Part shown: positions 36,874-46,120 of the stretch, piece after piece
How the letters are laid out: every line of letters begins with the position of its first letter
Numbering within the stretch: the stretch's first letter is position 1
DNA from: Paenibacillus sp. BIC5C1
Lineage (GTDB): Bacteria; Bacillota; Bacilli; Paenibacillales; Paenibacillaceae
Length of the DNA: 64,000 nt
Direction: 5' to 3'
Assembly (NCBI RefSeq): GCF_032399705.1
Contig: NZ_CP135922.1
Coordinates: 1,054,001 to 1,118,000 of the forward strand
Program-made: the position numbers and the translations under genes
The notes under the pieces: generated by a model
Seen by the model: the letters and a program-made list of their open reading frames with translations, nothing else
Databases searched by the model: none
What the model was told of the DNA's origin: nothing

Positions 36874-36914
36874 AAAAAAGATCCTGTGAAGCCGAGGCTT
36901 TTCAGGATCTTTTT
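36874..36914. terminator. Bidirectional terminator
   Basis: AAAAAAGATCCTG pairs with CAGGATCTTTTT around a GC-rich inner helix. It lies between convergent genes and has A/T tails on both sides. Confidence 0.9.
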
Positions 36915-36944
36915 GCTGCCATATGGAGAGTGAGAACTGATGGC

Positions 36945-37331
36945 TTATGCATACAAAGCATTGGATAGTTCGATCAGATTACCGTCAGGATCACGTATAT
37001 ACACCGAACAGATTGGTCCCAGTGCACCTGTCCGCTTGACTGGTCCTTCTTCGATTTTAGTGTTCTGGTGTGTTAAATGTGCAATGACTTCTTCCAGCGG
37101 TGTGCTGACCAAAAAACAAAGATCTGCTGAACCCGGTGTGGGGATATGAGCTTTCGGTTCAAACTCTTTGCCCCGTTCATGCAGATTGATTTTTTGCTGT
37201 CCAAATTGTAATGCTTTTCGGCCCTGGCCGAACTCGACCGCTTGCATGCCTAATACATTCGAATAAAATGCAATCGTTGCTTCCAGATTCTCTACGGTTA
37301 ACACGAGATGATCAAGTCGTTCTAATTTCAT
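36945..37331 (-). CDS. VOC family protein (glyoxalase/dioxygenase fold)
   Basis: A 128-residue protein of the vicinal oxygen chelate superfamily. KLERLDHLVLTVENLEATIAFY starts the first beta-alpha-beta motif with metal ligand His8, and SVYIRDPDGNLIELS closes the second with the usual Glu. It may act on a lactoylglutathione-like or aromatic substrate or confer resistance to a drug; the family is too broad to say. The ATG at 37331 has AAGGAGG 8 bases upstream. Confidence 0.85.
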   Translation of the reverse strand: MKLERLDHLVLTVENLEATIAFYSNVLGMQAVEFGQGRKALQFGQQKINLHERGKEFEPKAHIPTPGSADLCFLVSTPLEEVIAHLTHQNTKIEEGPVKRTGALGPICSVYIRDPDGNLIELSNALYA

Positions 37332-37402
37332 GGATGAGCCTCCTTCAAATTGAATCATTAGGACCTGTGAGACGAGGGTTGTATATAATAGTATGTCATT
37401 TA

Positions 37403-37543
37403 TTATACCTTAGAGCTTGGTGTGGTAATCGATTTAGGAAACGCCGAGCCTCCGGACATTTTAGTGGAAAAGTAGAATATGAAGGGAAGAGCGAGCAAGA
37501 TTAGACAGATGATCATGGCGATGATGATACTCTTTTTGTTCAA
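37403..37543 (-). CDS. Small single-pass membrane peptide (46 aa)
   Basis: From a TTG start at 37543, with AAAGGAG about 8 bases ahead, a 46-residue peptide is read with one hydrophobic segment (IIIAMIICLILLALPFIFYF) and a short polar tail. The Lys-Lys at the N-terminus and the good ribosome-binding site support a real gene. No homology or function can be named. Confidence 0.45.
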   Translation of the reverse strand: MNKKSIIIAMIICLILLALPFIFYFSTKMSGGSAFPKSITTPSSKV

Positions 37544-37769
37544 TTTACAGGCTCCTTTCGGAAAATAGAGTCTAGCACTATGGTTTATATTAACCAATTG
37601 ATCGAATTTTGGAGTAACATGCACGAATGCGCAATATATCTACCTATGGATGTTTACCATCTTCCAGCTAACCTATGTGAAAATGAATCCTCTGTTTGAT
37701 TCCAATCCCCATTCTAACTTGTTAAAATTTAGGGATAACTACTACGGTCAGGTTGGCGGTGAAGATAGA

Positions 37770-38942
37770 ATGCAACGTATTCAGGTACATCCCGATCAAT
37801 TGGAGGAAAAAGCCCGACTCGTCCAGCAGAAAAAACAGGAACTGGAGCGTATGGTCAGGGAACTGGAGAAATCCATTTATATGCTGCAATCGGAATGGTC
37901 AGGTGTGACAGGAGAGCGGTTCTTCTGGGATTTTATGCAGGTGAAAGAAGTGTTCCCAGCTACACTGGGTCTATTGGATAAAATTCAGAACGAATTTATT
38001 TTTATAGCGAAGAATTTCAGAACAGCCGATGGTTCGGGTGAGGTTGCTCTATATATACCTGAAGAACTGAAACGAAATTTCGGTGTTGGACTGCTGGACA
38101 AGTCGGTGGGAGAGACCGTAACTGGAATTGGACAGACGGCGGAGGCGCTCTTTTATGATCCATTCGGCACGGTCGCTAGTGTGGCCTATGGGCTGACTTT
38201 GGGTAAGGTGGTCGATGTTGGGCGAGGTATTAAGTTTGCATGGGATGCAGCCTGGGGAAACGGAACAGCGAGGTCTGATGTAGGTCAATTTGTGGATGAG
38301 CAGAAGAAACAGGTGAATGAGAGTGGGGCCGGGTACTATAGTGGTTCTGTGATGGGTCAGGTGTTGGCCTACGCCTTTGTTGGCAGGGCGCTTCGTACTG
38401 TTGAAAATAAGCATAGCGATCTGGGTGGTGGGAAGGGGAAAGAGGGCGATTTTGGTAGTATAGTTAGGGATGGAAACAAAACAAAATATACGAATCCTGC
38501 TGGTAATGAGCTGACGTTTGTTGACCAACACCCTAAAAATATTGATCGTGATGTTGTTAACTTTTTGAAAAGTCCAGACGTAGGTAAAGCCACTGAAGCC
38601 AAGGTTGCCGACTTTATCAACAAAGAGCAGCAAGTTACAGCATTTGGGCAAAAGATCCTAAAGGAGAATGGCGAAGCGGCGGGTGATCTAGACGTAGTTA
38701 CCAAAAATGCAATTATTGAGGTGAAGGCTTCAATTAAAGCTGTAAAAGAAGATCAATTCAATAAATTTATGGATAAAAACCACGAGTTATTCTTTAACCC
38801 AGAACAAAAGCAGGTAATTCTATATATTGATAAACCGTTAAACAATTTGAGATCAGAACATTCACAAATGTTAGAACGCATTGAAAAGCAAGGTGTAACT
38901 GTTGTGAATTCATTGGAAGAATTAAAGGGGGTATTAAAATAA
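37770..38942 (+). CDS. WXG100-headed polymorphic toxin with PD-(D/E)XK-like nuclease C-terminus
   Basis: A 390-residue protein. The N-terminal ~90 residues are a WXG100-like helical hairpin (MLQSEWSGVTGERFFWDF), the export signal of type VII secretion. A glycine-rich hydrophobic middle follows (residues ~110-230). The C-terminal ~140 residues contain GDLDVVTKNAIIEVKAS, an Asp...Glu-x-Lys arrangement expected of the PD-(D/E)XK nuclease fold. The protein is thus probably a secreted DNase or RNase toxin used against rivals. Its stop overlaps the next start by one base, and that gene is its presumed immunity protein. The DNA becomes more A+T rich within the toxin end, as in exchangeable toxin modules. 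ATG 37770 is chosen by domain match; its ribosome-binding site is weak. Confidence 0.72.
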   Translation: MQRIQVHPDQLEEKARLVQQKKQELERMVRELEKSIYMLQSEWSGVTGERFFWDFMQVKEVFPATLGLLDKIQNEFIFIAKNFRTADGSGEVALYIPEELKRNFGVGLLDKSVGETVTGIGQTAEALFYDPFGTVASVAYGLTLGKVVDVGRGIKFAWDAAWGNGTARSDVGQFVDEQKKQVNESGAGYYSGSVMGQVLAYAFVGRALRTVENKHSDLGGGKGKEGDFGSIVRDGNKTKYTNPAGNELTFVDQHPKNIDRDVVNFLKSPDVGKATEAKVADFINKEQQVTAFGQKILKENGEAAGDLDVVTKNAIIEVKASIKAVKEDQFNKFMDKNHELFFNPEQKQVILYIDKPLNNLRSEHSQMLERIEKQGVTVVNSLEELKGVLK

Positions 38943-39424
38943 TGGGAACTTCCGCATTTATATTAACGGAGAGAAAAAAATATACAACTGAAAAGTTACT
39001 ATCAGATTCTATAGTTGCAGCTTTTAATGCAGATGCTATGCTTAACTTTCATAATAGTAAAAATTATTCAACCGATGGACATTTCCTCTCAACTACCATG
39101 AACATAAGCCATAAATTAATCAAAGAAAATAACTATTCGTTTATCTTCTACGTGGATGCAACAGATAATCCGGGATTGGAATTTTACTATAATGATGATG
39201 TTGGGCTAGAAGCAGACAGAGATCTTTTTCAGGTTGGCTGCATAGAAGAGATATACGGTGTTCAGGAACTTGTTTTTGAATTTATTTACCACTACCTCAA
39301 GTTAAACCCTAATGATTATTTTTGGGTAGCAGACTATGACTGGGTTTACAGTTGGGAGGATATGAAAAAATTAAAAGCTCTACCTTACGACCCGGATTGG
39401 TGTTATAAAAATCCGCGATCCTAA
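38942..39424 (+). CDS. Putative immunity protein for the WXG100 toxin
   Basis: A 160-residue acidic, cytosolic protein rich in aromatic residues (DATDNPGLEFYYNDDVG, DYFWVADYDWVYSWEDM). The high acidity suits an inhibitor that binds a basic nuclease. The start overlaps the toxin stop in TAATG and has AAGGGGG ahead of it. I do not recognise the family, so the role rests on position. Confidence 0.62.
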   Translation: MGTSAFILTERKKYTTEKLLSDSIVAAFNADAMLNFHNSKNYSTDGHFLSTTMNISHKLIKENNYSFIFYVDATDNPGLEFYYNDDVGLEADRDLFQVGCIEEIYGVQELVFEFIYHYLKLNPNDYFWVADYDWVYSWEDMKKLKALPYDPDWCYKNPRS

Positions 39425-39458
39425 AGATTATTAACATGTGACATCTAGAAATATTAAA

Positions 39459-39503
39459 CAGCCTATTCCAACTTGGTTACTAAGTAGGAACAGGCTTATT
39501 TAT
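39459..39503 (+). terminator. Terminator after the immunity gene
   Basis: AGCCTATTCC pairs with GGAACAGGCT (one mismatch) and TTATTTAT follows. Confidence 0.7.
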
Positions 39504-39606
39504 ATAATCTGATTCAAGGTTAGTTGAGTTAGTATAACTCCTTGGTAGTGGTGTTTACTCAATAACCATCCAACTAACGGGCCTTGTCGGAGGAGGAATG
39601 TAAATC

Positions 39607-40266
39607 ATGAGACTGAAAAAACGATTTCTAATCGTTGGATGCTTAGGTTTTGCAATGCTACTCGTTCTAACCTATAGCTTTTATAAAGAAAAAAGAATAT
39701 ACGAAGAGTATTTAACGATGAATGTACGACAAGATATGGTTGATATGAAGAGTGCGATTTTAAACAATGAATCCTATTTTAAACGCATACTGGAGAAAGA
39801 GAAAATAACGAACGAGATGATAGAAGATGGAGAACAAGCGAGGCAGCTATCTTATAATTTGATGAATATGATTCAGATTATTAATAAGAATAATTTGATG
39901 AATCAAAGCTTTAATGAAGAAATGACTGTACTAGCCAGACCTGCCAAATCATTAACAGACAAACTAGATCGAAGTGACACGTTGCCCCTAACGCTTCAAC
40001 GTATGCTAATAACATTCGACAGATTGGATGCCACAAATTACCCTTTAACACCTGAACTTAAAGCAAGAATTATGGAGTATCAACAGTTAAACAACCGATG
40101 GTTGAAAGTAGTTGGGGATCCTGAATCAACGGAAATTAATGAAAAGGATTGGCCACAATTTTTGAATGATCTTGAGAATGAGAATAGAGTTTATTTTCAA
40201 GAACAAAGTGTCAATCACGTTGATGAAGTGTGGAGAGACTCACTGAATCCGAGATATGAGTGGTAA
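39607..40266 (+). CDS. Membrane-anchored protein of unknown function
   Basis: A 219-residue protein with one N-terminal hydrophobic segment (residues ~7-25) and a charged helical remainder (residues ~30-219), likely outside the cell. GGAGGAGG precedes the ATG. I do not recognise a family. It follows the toxin/immunity pair and has the same A+T-rich style, so it may belong to the same accessory locus. Confidence 0.7.
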   Translation: MRLKKRFLIVGCLGFAMLLVLTYSFYKEKRIYEEYLTMNVRQDMVDMKSAILNNESYFKRILEKEKITNEMIEDGEQARQLSYNLMNMIQIINKNNLMNQSFNEEMTVLARPAKSLTDKLDRSDTLPLTLQRMLITFDRLDATNYPLTPELKARIMEYQQLNNRWLKVVGDPESTEINEKDWPQFLNDLENENRVYFQEQSVNHVDEVWRDSLNPRYEW

Positions 40267-40307
40267 TTAAGAATAAAACTTGATACTAGATATGAGATGC
40301 ACATTGG

Positions 40308-40357
40308 AAGTGGAGTACTCCTGCCGTTTAGAGGCAATAGGAAGAACTCCACTTTTT
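40308..40357 (+). terminator. Terminator after the membrane-anchored protein gene
   Basis: AAGTGGAGT pairs perfectly with ACTCCACTT, with a further TGCC/GGCA helix in the loop, followed by TTTTT. Confidence 0.82.
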
Positions 40358-40498
40358 CGATATCAAAACAACTAATGAAATTATTCCCATACTGGACGAT
40401 AATATAGTAGAAGTAATACTTAGTTATACCAATTATCTAACTCACCATATACATAGAGAACTATCCACAACCATCCTACACCCACACGAGGTACATTC

Positions 40499-43400
40499 AT
40501 GAAACAAGGCATATATGAACAGCTTATCAACACCATCACCAGGCAGGAGATTTCTGCGCTGGACCCGGATGTGTATAACATTGGGACCGAGAAGCTGGAT
40601 GCGGAGGAAGCGCGCAAGTTGCTGTCCACGTATTTGGCGGCGGTAACGCGGCGAGCGCTCAAGATTGTACGGGAACAGACGGAAGATAAAACGGCAGTGT
40701 TGGCGCAGATCCGAACGTGTAATGAGATTATTACTACCCTGAAAGGCACACTGGGGGAAGAAGAGTATAACGAATTGCAACTGGATGAGCAGGGGGAAGT
40801 GTTGACCCATGTGTATTCCAAGTTGAATAGCATTCATGCGGTCCGGGATACCAAAATCGTTCGTCCAGATACGCCGATCTCCCAAAGTTCATTATTCACA
40901 GGCGCGAAGTCCGAACCGAGTATGTTACTGGAGCTGCAGAAAGAGATCGTGACCGCCGATCGGATCGATTGGCTGGTGTCATTTATCAAATTCAGCGGAC
41001 TTCGCCTGCTTCTGGAACAGCTTCAACAATTCACAGCCGGCGGCGGGAAGCTGCGGATCATCACGACCACCTATATGGAAGCAACCGACCTCAAGGCTAT
41101 TACTGAACTTAGCAAATTACCTAACACAGAGATTCAGATTTCGTATGATACCAAAGTGACACGGCTGCACGCCAAAACGTACATTTTCCACCGCGATACT
41201 GGATTCACCACGGCCTATGTCGGCTCCTCCAACCTGTCCAACCCGGCGCTGACCAGTGGTATGGAGTGGAACCTCAAGGTGACGGAGAAGGATTCACTCG
41301 ACGTGCTGCGCAAGATTGCAGCGACCTTCGAAAGCTACTGGAATGACCGTGAATTCACGCGATATGTGGCTGAGGATGAAGGACATGAGGCACAGTTGAA
41401 GGCGGCTCTGAATCGCAAAAAAGATCAGTCCAACCACTTCCACTTCGATATCCAGCCTTACGATTATCAAAAGGAAGTGCTGGAACAGCTGGACGCCGAG
41501 CGTACGCTGTACGGACGAACTCGCAACCTGATCGTCGCCGCCACAGGCGTTGGCAAAACGGTCATCTCAGCCTTCGACTATAAGAGATTCCGTGCGAGCC
41601 ATGCGGGAGCCAAGCTGCTTTTTGTCGCCCATCGGGAAGAAATCTTGAAGCAAAGCCGGGACACGTTCCGGTATATCCTGAAGGATATGAACTTTGGTGA
41701 GCTGCATGTCGGGAATCACCGAGCGGAGGCGCTGGGCCACCTGTTTGTTAGCATTCAGAGCCTTAACGCTATGAATCTAACCGAGATCACCAGCCCAGAC
41801 TATTACGATTACATCATTGTGGATGAATTCCACCATGCCGCAGCGCCTTCGTACCAGAAGTTGTTGTCCCACTACGAACCGAAGATTTTGCTAGGACTTA
41901 CTGCAACACCGGAACGGATGGATGGCAAAGACGTTACCGCCTACTTCGATCATACGATTGCTGCCGAGATCCGTCTAACCGATGCCATTGACCGGAAGCT
42001 GCTGAGTCCTTTTCAATATTTTGGCGTCACTGATACTGTCGATCTATCTCAGGTGAAGTGGTCGCATAAAGGCTACGATCTGAACGAACTGGAAAAGCTC
42101 TACACTCATAACAAAATCCGTGCCAACCAGATCATCCAAAGTCTGAACAAATACGTAACCGATCTGGACGATGTGAAGGGGCTTGGGTTCTGCGTAGGGG
42201 TGGATCATGCGATGTATATGGCAAAAATATTTAACGAAGTCGGCATTCCATCCATAGCCCTGCATGGTGGGTCGAGCGAACAGGAACGTCATTCTGCTAA
42301 AGGACAGCTGGTGAACGGGGAACTGCGCATGATCTTCGTCGTGGACTTGTACAATGAGGGCGTGGATATACCTGAGGTGAACACCATCCTGTTCCTGCGT
42401 CCTACCGAGAGTCTGACCGTATTCCTGCAACAGTTGGGACGTGGACTACGGATGGCGGATGGCAAAGAGTGCCTGACCGTGCTCGACTTCATCGGACAAG
42501 CGCATCAGGAGTATAGGTTCCAGGATAAGTTCCGTGCTCTGATCGGCGCCACCAAACATTCCATCTCGTACTACGTCGAGAACGGCTTTTCGAACCTGCC
42601 ACGCGGCACGTTCATTCAATTGGAAAAGCAAGCGAAGGAATACATCATGCGCAACCTCAAGCAGATGAGTCGTAATCGGAGAGCGTTAATCCAGAAGCTG
42701 CAAACGTTCCAGCAAGACACCGGCCTGCCGCTGACCTTGGCTCATTTTGTAGAGCATCACGGGATGACACTCTATGAATTGTATGGTGGACGTACGGGGA
42801 GAAGGTATTTCCGGGGTATGCTGGCCGAAGCCGGACTGACAGAGCCAATCGAGAGTGAGCAAGATGAGTACATCCGCAGACTACCGTCTGTGCTGACGAT
42901 CAATTCCCGAAGCTGGCTAACGTTCCTGATTGACTACATTGAAAAAGGGAAAGAACCGACCACCGCCGATGAACAGCGCATGTTGATCATGTTCTATTAT
43001 ACCTTCCACCGGGCTGCGCCTGAGAAATTAGGATTGAGCAGCATCGAAGAGGGTGTAAAGCGTGTGCTGTCTTGTGAGGCATTCCGAGCAGAGCTTGTGG
43101 ATATTTTCAAATATAATCTGGCTCATCTGCGATTTGTGGATAAAAGCAATTCGTTCCCGTACACTTGTCCACTGGATATCCACTGTATGTACTCCATGGA
43201 CCAAGTGCTTGCCGCCTTCGGTTATTGGAATGCCCAGCAATCACCCGCCTTCCGTGAAGGGGTGAAGTATTTTGCCGATGAACAGACCGATATCTTCTTC
43301 ATTACATTGAACAAATCGGACAAAGATTTCTCACCATCTACGCTGTATGAGGACTATGCGATCAATGAGCGATTATTCCACTGGCAGACACAGAGCCGGG

Positions 43401-43636
43401 TGTCGGAGCATACGGCTACCGCGCAGCGGTATATTCATCATCGAGAGACGGGCAACCGGATTGCCTTGTTCGTGCGGGAGTATAAGGAGGAGCATGGCTA
43501 TACGTCTCCATTTGTCTTCCTGGGCGAAGCAGATTATGTAAGTCATGAGGGGAATAAGCCGATGAGCTTTGTATGGCGGTTACGGGAAGAGATGCCTGCG
43601 AAGATGGTGGCGGTGGCGAACAAGTGTATTGTTTGA
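40499..43636 (+). CDS. DEAD/DEAH-box helicase with N-terminal PLD domain and C-terminal DUF3427
   Basis: A 1045-residue protein. Residues ~130-300 form a phospholipase D-like nuclease domain with one HKD-type motif (His224-x-Lys226 ... GSSN). Residues ~320-680 are a superfamily 2 helicase with Walker A ATGVGKT (Lys353), DEFH from Asp442, GLTATPER, and motif VI QQLGRGLR. The last ~300 residues match DUF3427. This domain set is common in bacterial defence islands, and the PLD part may cut nucleic acid while the helicase moves along it. Its codon use is closer to the core genome than that of its neighbours. It is followed after 37 bases by a four-helix membrane protein gene. Confidence 0.88.
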   Translation: MKQGIYEQLINTITRQEISALDPDVYNIGTEKLDAEEARKLLSTYLAAVTRRALKIVREQTEDKTAVLAQIRTCNEIITTLKGTLGEEEYNELQLDEQGEVLTHVYSKLNSIHAVRDTKIVRPDTPISQSSLFTGAKSEPSMLLELQKEIVTADRIDWLVSFIKFSGLRLLLEQLQQFTAGGGKLRIITTTYMEATDLKAITELSKLPNTEIQISYDTKVTRLHAKTYIFHRDTGFTTAYVGSSNLSNPALTSGMEWNLKVTEKDSLDVLRKIAATFESYWNDREFTRYVAEDEGHEAQLKAALNRKKDQSNHFHFDIQPYDYQKEVLEQLDAERTLYGRTRNLIVAATGVGKTVISAFDYKRFRASHAGAKLLFVAHREEILKQSRDTFRYILKDMNFGELHVGNHRAEALGHLFVSIQSLNAMNLTEITSPDYYDYIIVDEFHHAAAPSYQKLLSHYEPKILLGLTATPERMDGKDVTAYFDHTIAAEIRLTDAIDRKLLSPFQYFGVTDTVDLSQVKWSHKGYDLNELEKLYTHNKIRANQIIQSLNKYVTDLDDVKGLGFCVGVDHAMYMAKIFNEVGIPSIALHGGSSEQERHSAKGQLVNGELRMIFVVDLYNEGVDIPEVNTILFLRPTESLTVFLQQLGRGLRMADGKECLTVLDFIGQAHQEYRFQDKFRALIGATKHSISYYVENGFSNLPRGTFIQLEKQAKEYIMRNLKQMSRNRRALIQKLQTFQQDTGLPLTLAHFVEHHGMTLYELYGGRTGRRYFRGMLAEAGLTEPIESEQDEYIRRLPSVLTINSRSWLTFLIDYIEKGKEPTTADEQRMLIMFYYTFHRAAPEKLGLSSIEEGVKRVLSCEAFRAELVDIFKYNLAHLRFVDKSNSFPYTCPLDIHCMYSMDQVLAAFGYWNAQQSPAFREGVKYFADEQTDIFFITLNKSDKDFSPSTLYEDYAINERLFHWQTQSRVSEHTATAQRYIHHRETGNRIALFVREYKEEHGYTSPFVFLGEADYVSHEGNKPMSFVWRLREEMPAKMVAVANKCIV

Positions 43637-43673
43637 AAACTAGCGGTATTAGAATATGTATGGAGGCAAGGTC

Positions 43674-44501
43674 ATGTGGGATAGAATTTTGGATGGACAA
43701 TTTTTATCTAAATTAGGCGGATTGGGCGGGATTGTTGCTATTCTTAGCTTTATGTGGACTTTTTTTAAGAAAAATCAGGTAATAACTTCGTTAACTTCAT
43801 CCAAGATCGAAAGGTTAATTTCATCAAAAGAAAAGAGGACTTTGATAAAAATATCCAATTACATCTTTTATGTTATGATAGGCTCTATTTTTTCTGTTTT
43901 TCTGACAGTGTTATATTACAATCTTGGTGTTAATGAATATTTTACATTTTGTATTTCAATCATTGGAACAATTTTTTATTTTACTATCTTATATGTTAGC
44001 CTTACACAAAAAAGTATTTTCGATAAAAGGTTATCAAGGTCAAAGAATCTTACATTCACATTAATCGTACTTACGTTACAAACATTATGTTTTTTCTCCG
44101 TGCTCCCAAGTTTCTTAGCCAGTAATATAGCAGAAGGTAGTTTAGTGTTAACTATGGACAAACCAGAAGTGTTATTAATTAATTTAACACTGAGTTTAAT
44201 TACGTTGTGTTTCTCAAGTTCCATGTTTGTACTATTAATAATAATGACATTCACACAACTCAGAGAAAAGTTTACTAGGTATGCTTATGAGTGTTTTTAT
44301 GTTCTAGATCAGGAGGATCAGGAAATAAAATGGTTTATTTATCATCTCCTTGATAAGGATCATTTTTTACTTGGAAATTGTGAGTATATACATGATGCTA
44401 CAATTTTCCGTACCGAAGAGCGTTCTAAATTACTCTCCGAGAAAATCCATTTACTGAAATTATTGAAAAATAAGGAGGGGGAAATAGAATACTATATATA
44501 G
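43674..44501 (+). CDS. Multi-pass membrane protein next to the helicase
   Basis: A 275-residue protein. A short first hydrophobic stretch (residues ~15-31) is followed by four stronger membrane segments (about 64-85, 95-115, 130-150 and 170-200) and a ~75-residue cytosolic tail rich in charged residues. GGAGGCAAGG precedes ATG 43674. I do not recognise a family. It is strongly A+T rich. Small membrane proteins beside nuclease-helicases often act as effectors in phage defence, so it may be a partner of the helicase; this is inference. Confidence 0.68.
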   Translation: MWDRILDGQFLSKLGGLGGIVAILSFMWTFFKKNQVITSLTSSKIERLISSKEKRTLIKISNYIFYVMIGSIFSVFLTVLYYNLGVNEYFTFCISIIGTIFYFTILYVSLTQKSIFDKRLSRSKNLTFTLIVLTLQTLCFFSVLPSFLASNIAEGSLVLTMDKPEVLLINLTLSLITLCFSSSMFVLLIIMTFTQLREKFTRYAYECFYVLDQEDQEIKWFIYHLLDKDHFLLGNCEYIHDATIFRTEERSKLLSEKIHLLKLLKNKEGEIEYYI

Positions 44502-44626
44502 AGAAAAACTGATATATAGGTGATACCAAATGTTCCATTAAAGCAGTGATGCATTAGCTTCTTGTAAATCATGTCACTTAAAAAGTAGAAAACTTAAAAT
44601 GTATTATAGATTTTGCGTATCGAAGA

Positions 44627-44670
44627 AACCCTATCATTCCAATAATGGAGAGATAGGGTTGTTGTTTTTT
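44627..44670. terminator. Terminator between the membrane protein and the XRE gene
   Basis: AACCCTATC pairs perfectly with GATAGGGTT and is followed by a T-rich tail. Confidence 0.8.
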
Positions 44671-45010
44671 ACATCAATATTCCTTTTATAACATTTTTGG
44701 CGGTTCGTATATGTTCTGAATTAGAGTCTCTTAGTAGTTGTACAATTTCCTTGATTTGCTTCTCATCTTCAGTTACTTCAAACTCTTCCTCTACATACGC
44801 AAATAATTGAATTAAGTTCACTTCCAGTGACTCAGCGATCTTCGCCAAGTTCACCAAAGAAACATTCTTTTCTCCACGTTCAATCTGTCCTATGTATGAA
44901 AAATGAAATCCACCTTTTTCTCCGAGGGATTCCTGTGAATACCCTCTTTCTTTGCGTAGTGCGCGAATCCTGGCTCCGACCAGCTTCAAAACTTCTCTGT
45001 CCTCGTTCAT
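44669..45010 (-). CDS. XRE family helix-turn-helix regulator
   Basis: A 113-residue regulator with the XRE/Cro-type DNA-binding domain in residues ~10-65 (VGARIRALRKERGYSQESLG, FSYIGQIERGEKNVSLVNLA). It resembles SinR-like and restriction-controller proteins. AGAGGTGA lies before ATG 45010. It is divergent from a HEPN-like gene 141 bases away and may repress that promoter. Confidence 0.85.
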   Translation of the reverse strand: MNEDREVLKLVGARIRALRKERGYSQESLGEKGGFHFSYIGQIERGEKNVSLVNLAKIAESLEVNLIQLFAYVEEEFEVTEDEKQIKEIVQLLRDSNSEHIRTAKNVIKGILM

Positions 45011-45092
45011 GGTATTCACCTCTCTATGTTCAAAAGTGTAGACAAGTTTCCTCAAGGTAAACACCAAACGAAGAATACAAATAATTTATTTG

Positions 45093-45121
45093 ATTACTAT
45101 ATGTATCATTTTATTGTATAA
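45093..45121 (+). promoter_or_regulatory. Promoter of the HEPN-like gene
   Basis: TTACTA (45093-45098) and TATAAT (45116-45121) are 17 bases apart in an A+T-rich stretch. A perfect -10 box makes this likely. Confidence 0.5.
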
Positions 45122-45151
45122 TACTGGTATTAACTCTTTGGAGGGATGACA

Positions 45152-45673
45152 ATGGCAAGAAATTGGTCCATAACCGAAGCACATTGTAATCACCAAGTAG
45201 ATTTTACCCCACGTTTGCAAGACCATGATATCTCCACACAACCTAGGTCCAAACGTATTCCTGCTTACCATATGCTACGTACCACAATGATGGCCTATCA
45301 CCAACATGCTAAGTATCATCTCAAACTTGCCGCCATCATGTGTAATCACAATCAGTTTAAAGCCTGCCTAATTCTATGTGATTGGGCTCTAGCCTCCATG
45401 ATTAAGGCGCTTTATATCCATAAGTATCATTCAGTTCATCCACCCAAAGAACTAACCATGAATGAAATCTTACCTTTAGTGCATACGGACACTGAACCTG
45501 GACTGGATATTGCCTTGTTCATCGGTACGATGCAACATGTGTCATCTTTAGAGGAACGCCAAGAGGATCAATATTTAGGCCTTGATAACATCGAAAAGCT
45601 TCTTCAACGAACGGAAGACATATTGGAGGAGTTAGCCCCTCGATTGAATGATAATTCATTAAAGTTTTTTTGA
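45152..45673 (+). CDS. HEPN-like domain protein
   Basis: A 173-residue helical protein. YHLKLAAIMCNHNQFKACLILCDWALASMIKALYI and the following HPPKELTMNEILPLV block have the pattern of HEPN domains, four-helix units found in toxins and nucleotidyltransferase partners. The RNase motif R-x4-6-H of the toxic group is not evident and no MNT antitoxin lies nearby, so a ligand-binding HEPN is more likely. GGAGGG is 6 bases before ATG 45152. A divergent XRE gene adjoins. Confidence 0.62.
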   Translation: MARNWSITEAHCNHQVDFTPRLQDHDISTQPRSKRIPAYHMLRTTMMAYHQHAKYHLKLAAIMCNHNQFKACLILCDWALASMIKALYIHKYHSVHPPKELTMNEILPLVHTDTEPGLDIALFIGTMQHVSSLEERQEDQYLGLDNIEKLLQRTEDILEELAPRLNDNSLKFF

Positions 45674-45847
45674 TATAAGGCGTGCCCTGATGATTTGGAG
45701 GTTCCTTTTACAGGAATGGGAATGGAGGAGTATAAGTACTAAATGGTATTCATTTGAATAAAGGGTAATCAGGATTATAGGTGGATGTAATTGAAAAAAA
45801 ACTTCTGCTAACATTGTAAAATTCTAATTTTAACGGCAGAGAATGAT

Positions 45848-46120
45848 ATGAGTACAATTAAAGTAACACCGGAGGAGCTGCTGCATGTATATAAACAGAT
45901 TGAGCAGGGCAGGCAGCAGTTGGAAGGTATACGTAATGACCTGACTGCACGGATCGGATTCATCCAGTCTCGGTGGGTGGGAGCAACGCAAGAACGATTT
46001 TTCTATGATTTTCAGCAGTCACGTTCTGTACTGGATCGAGCACTGGAAAGTATGGTGAAGTCATCCCAGGATCTGAGGGCAATAGATGAGAGATTTCAGC
46101 AAGCGACGAGGAACAAGTGA
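45848..46120 (+). CDS. WXG100 family protein
   Basis: A 90-residue helical-hairpin protein of the WXG100 (EsxA-like) family, with RWVGATQERFFYDFQQS in the turn and second helix. This closely resembles the N-terminal domain of the toxin at 37.8 kb (SEWSGVTGERFFWDF), so the two are paralogous export modules for type VII secretion. Its stop overlaps a GTG start of a broken toxin gene. No strong ribosome-binding site is seen. Confidence 0.82.
   Translation: MSTIKVTPEELLHVYKQIEQGRQQLEGIRNDLTARIGFIQSRWVGATQERFFYDFQQSRSVLDRALESMVKSSQDLRAIDERFQQATRNK

Noticed and set aside
40499..43636. The helicase gene as the missing BREX helicase brxHII
   Set aside because: It has a PLD domain and DUF3427, unlike the SNF2/HepA-type brxHII, and lies 6 kb before brxF beyond several unrelated and dead genes. 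It is better treated as a separate unit.
45152..45673. HEPN/MNT toxin-antitoxin system
   Set aside because: No nucleotidyltransferase gene lies next to it, and the RNase motif of toxic HEPN proteins is not evident.
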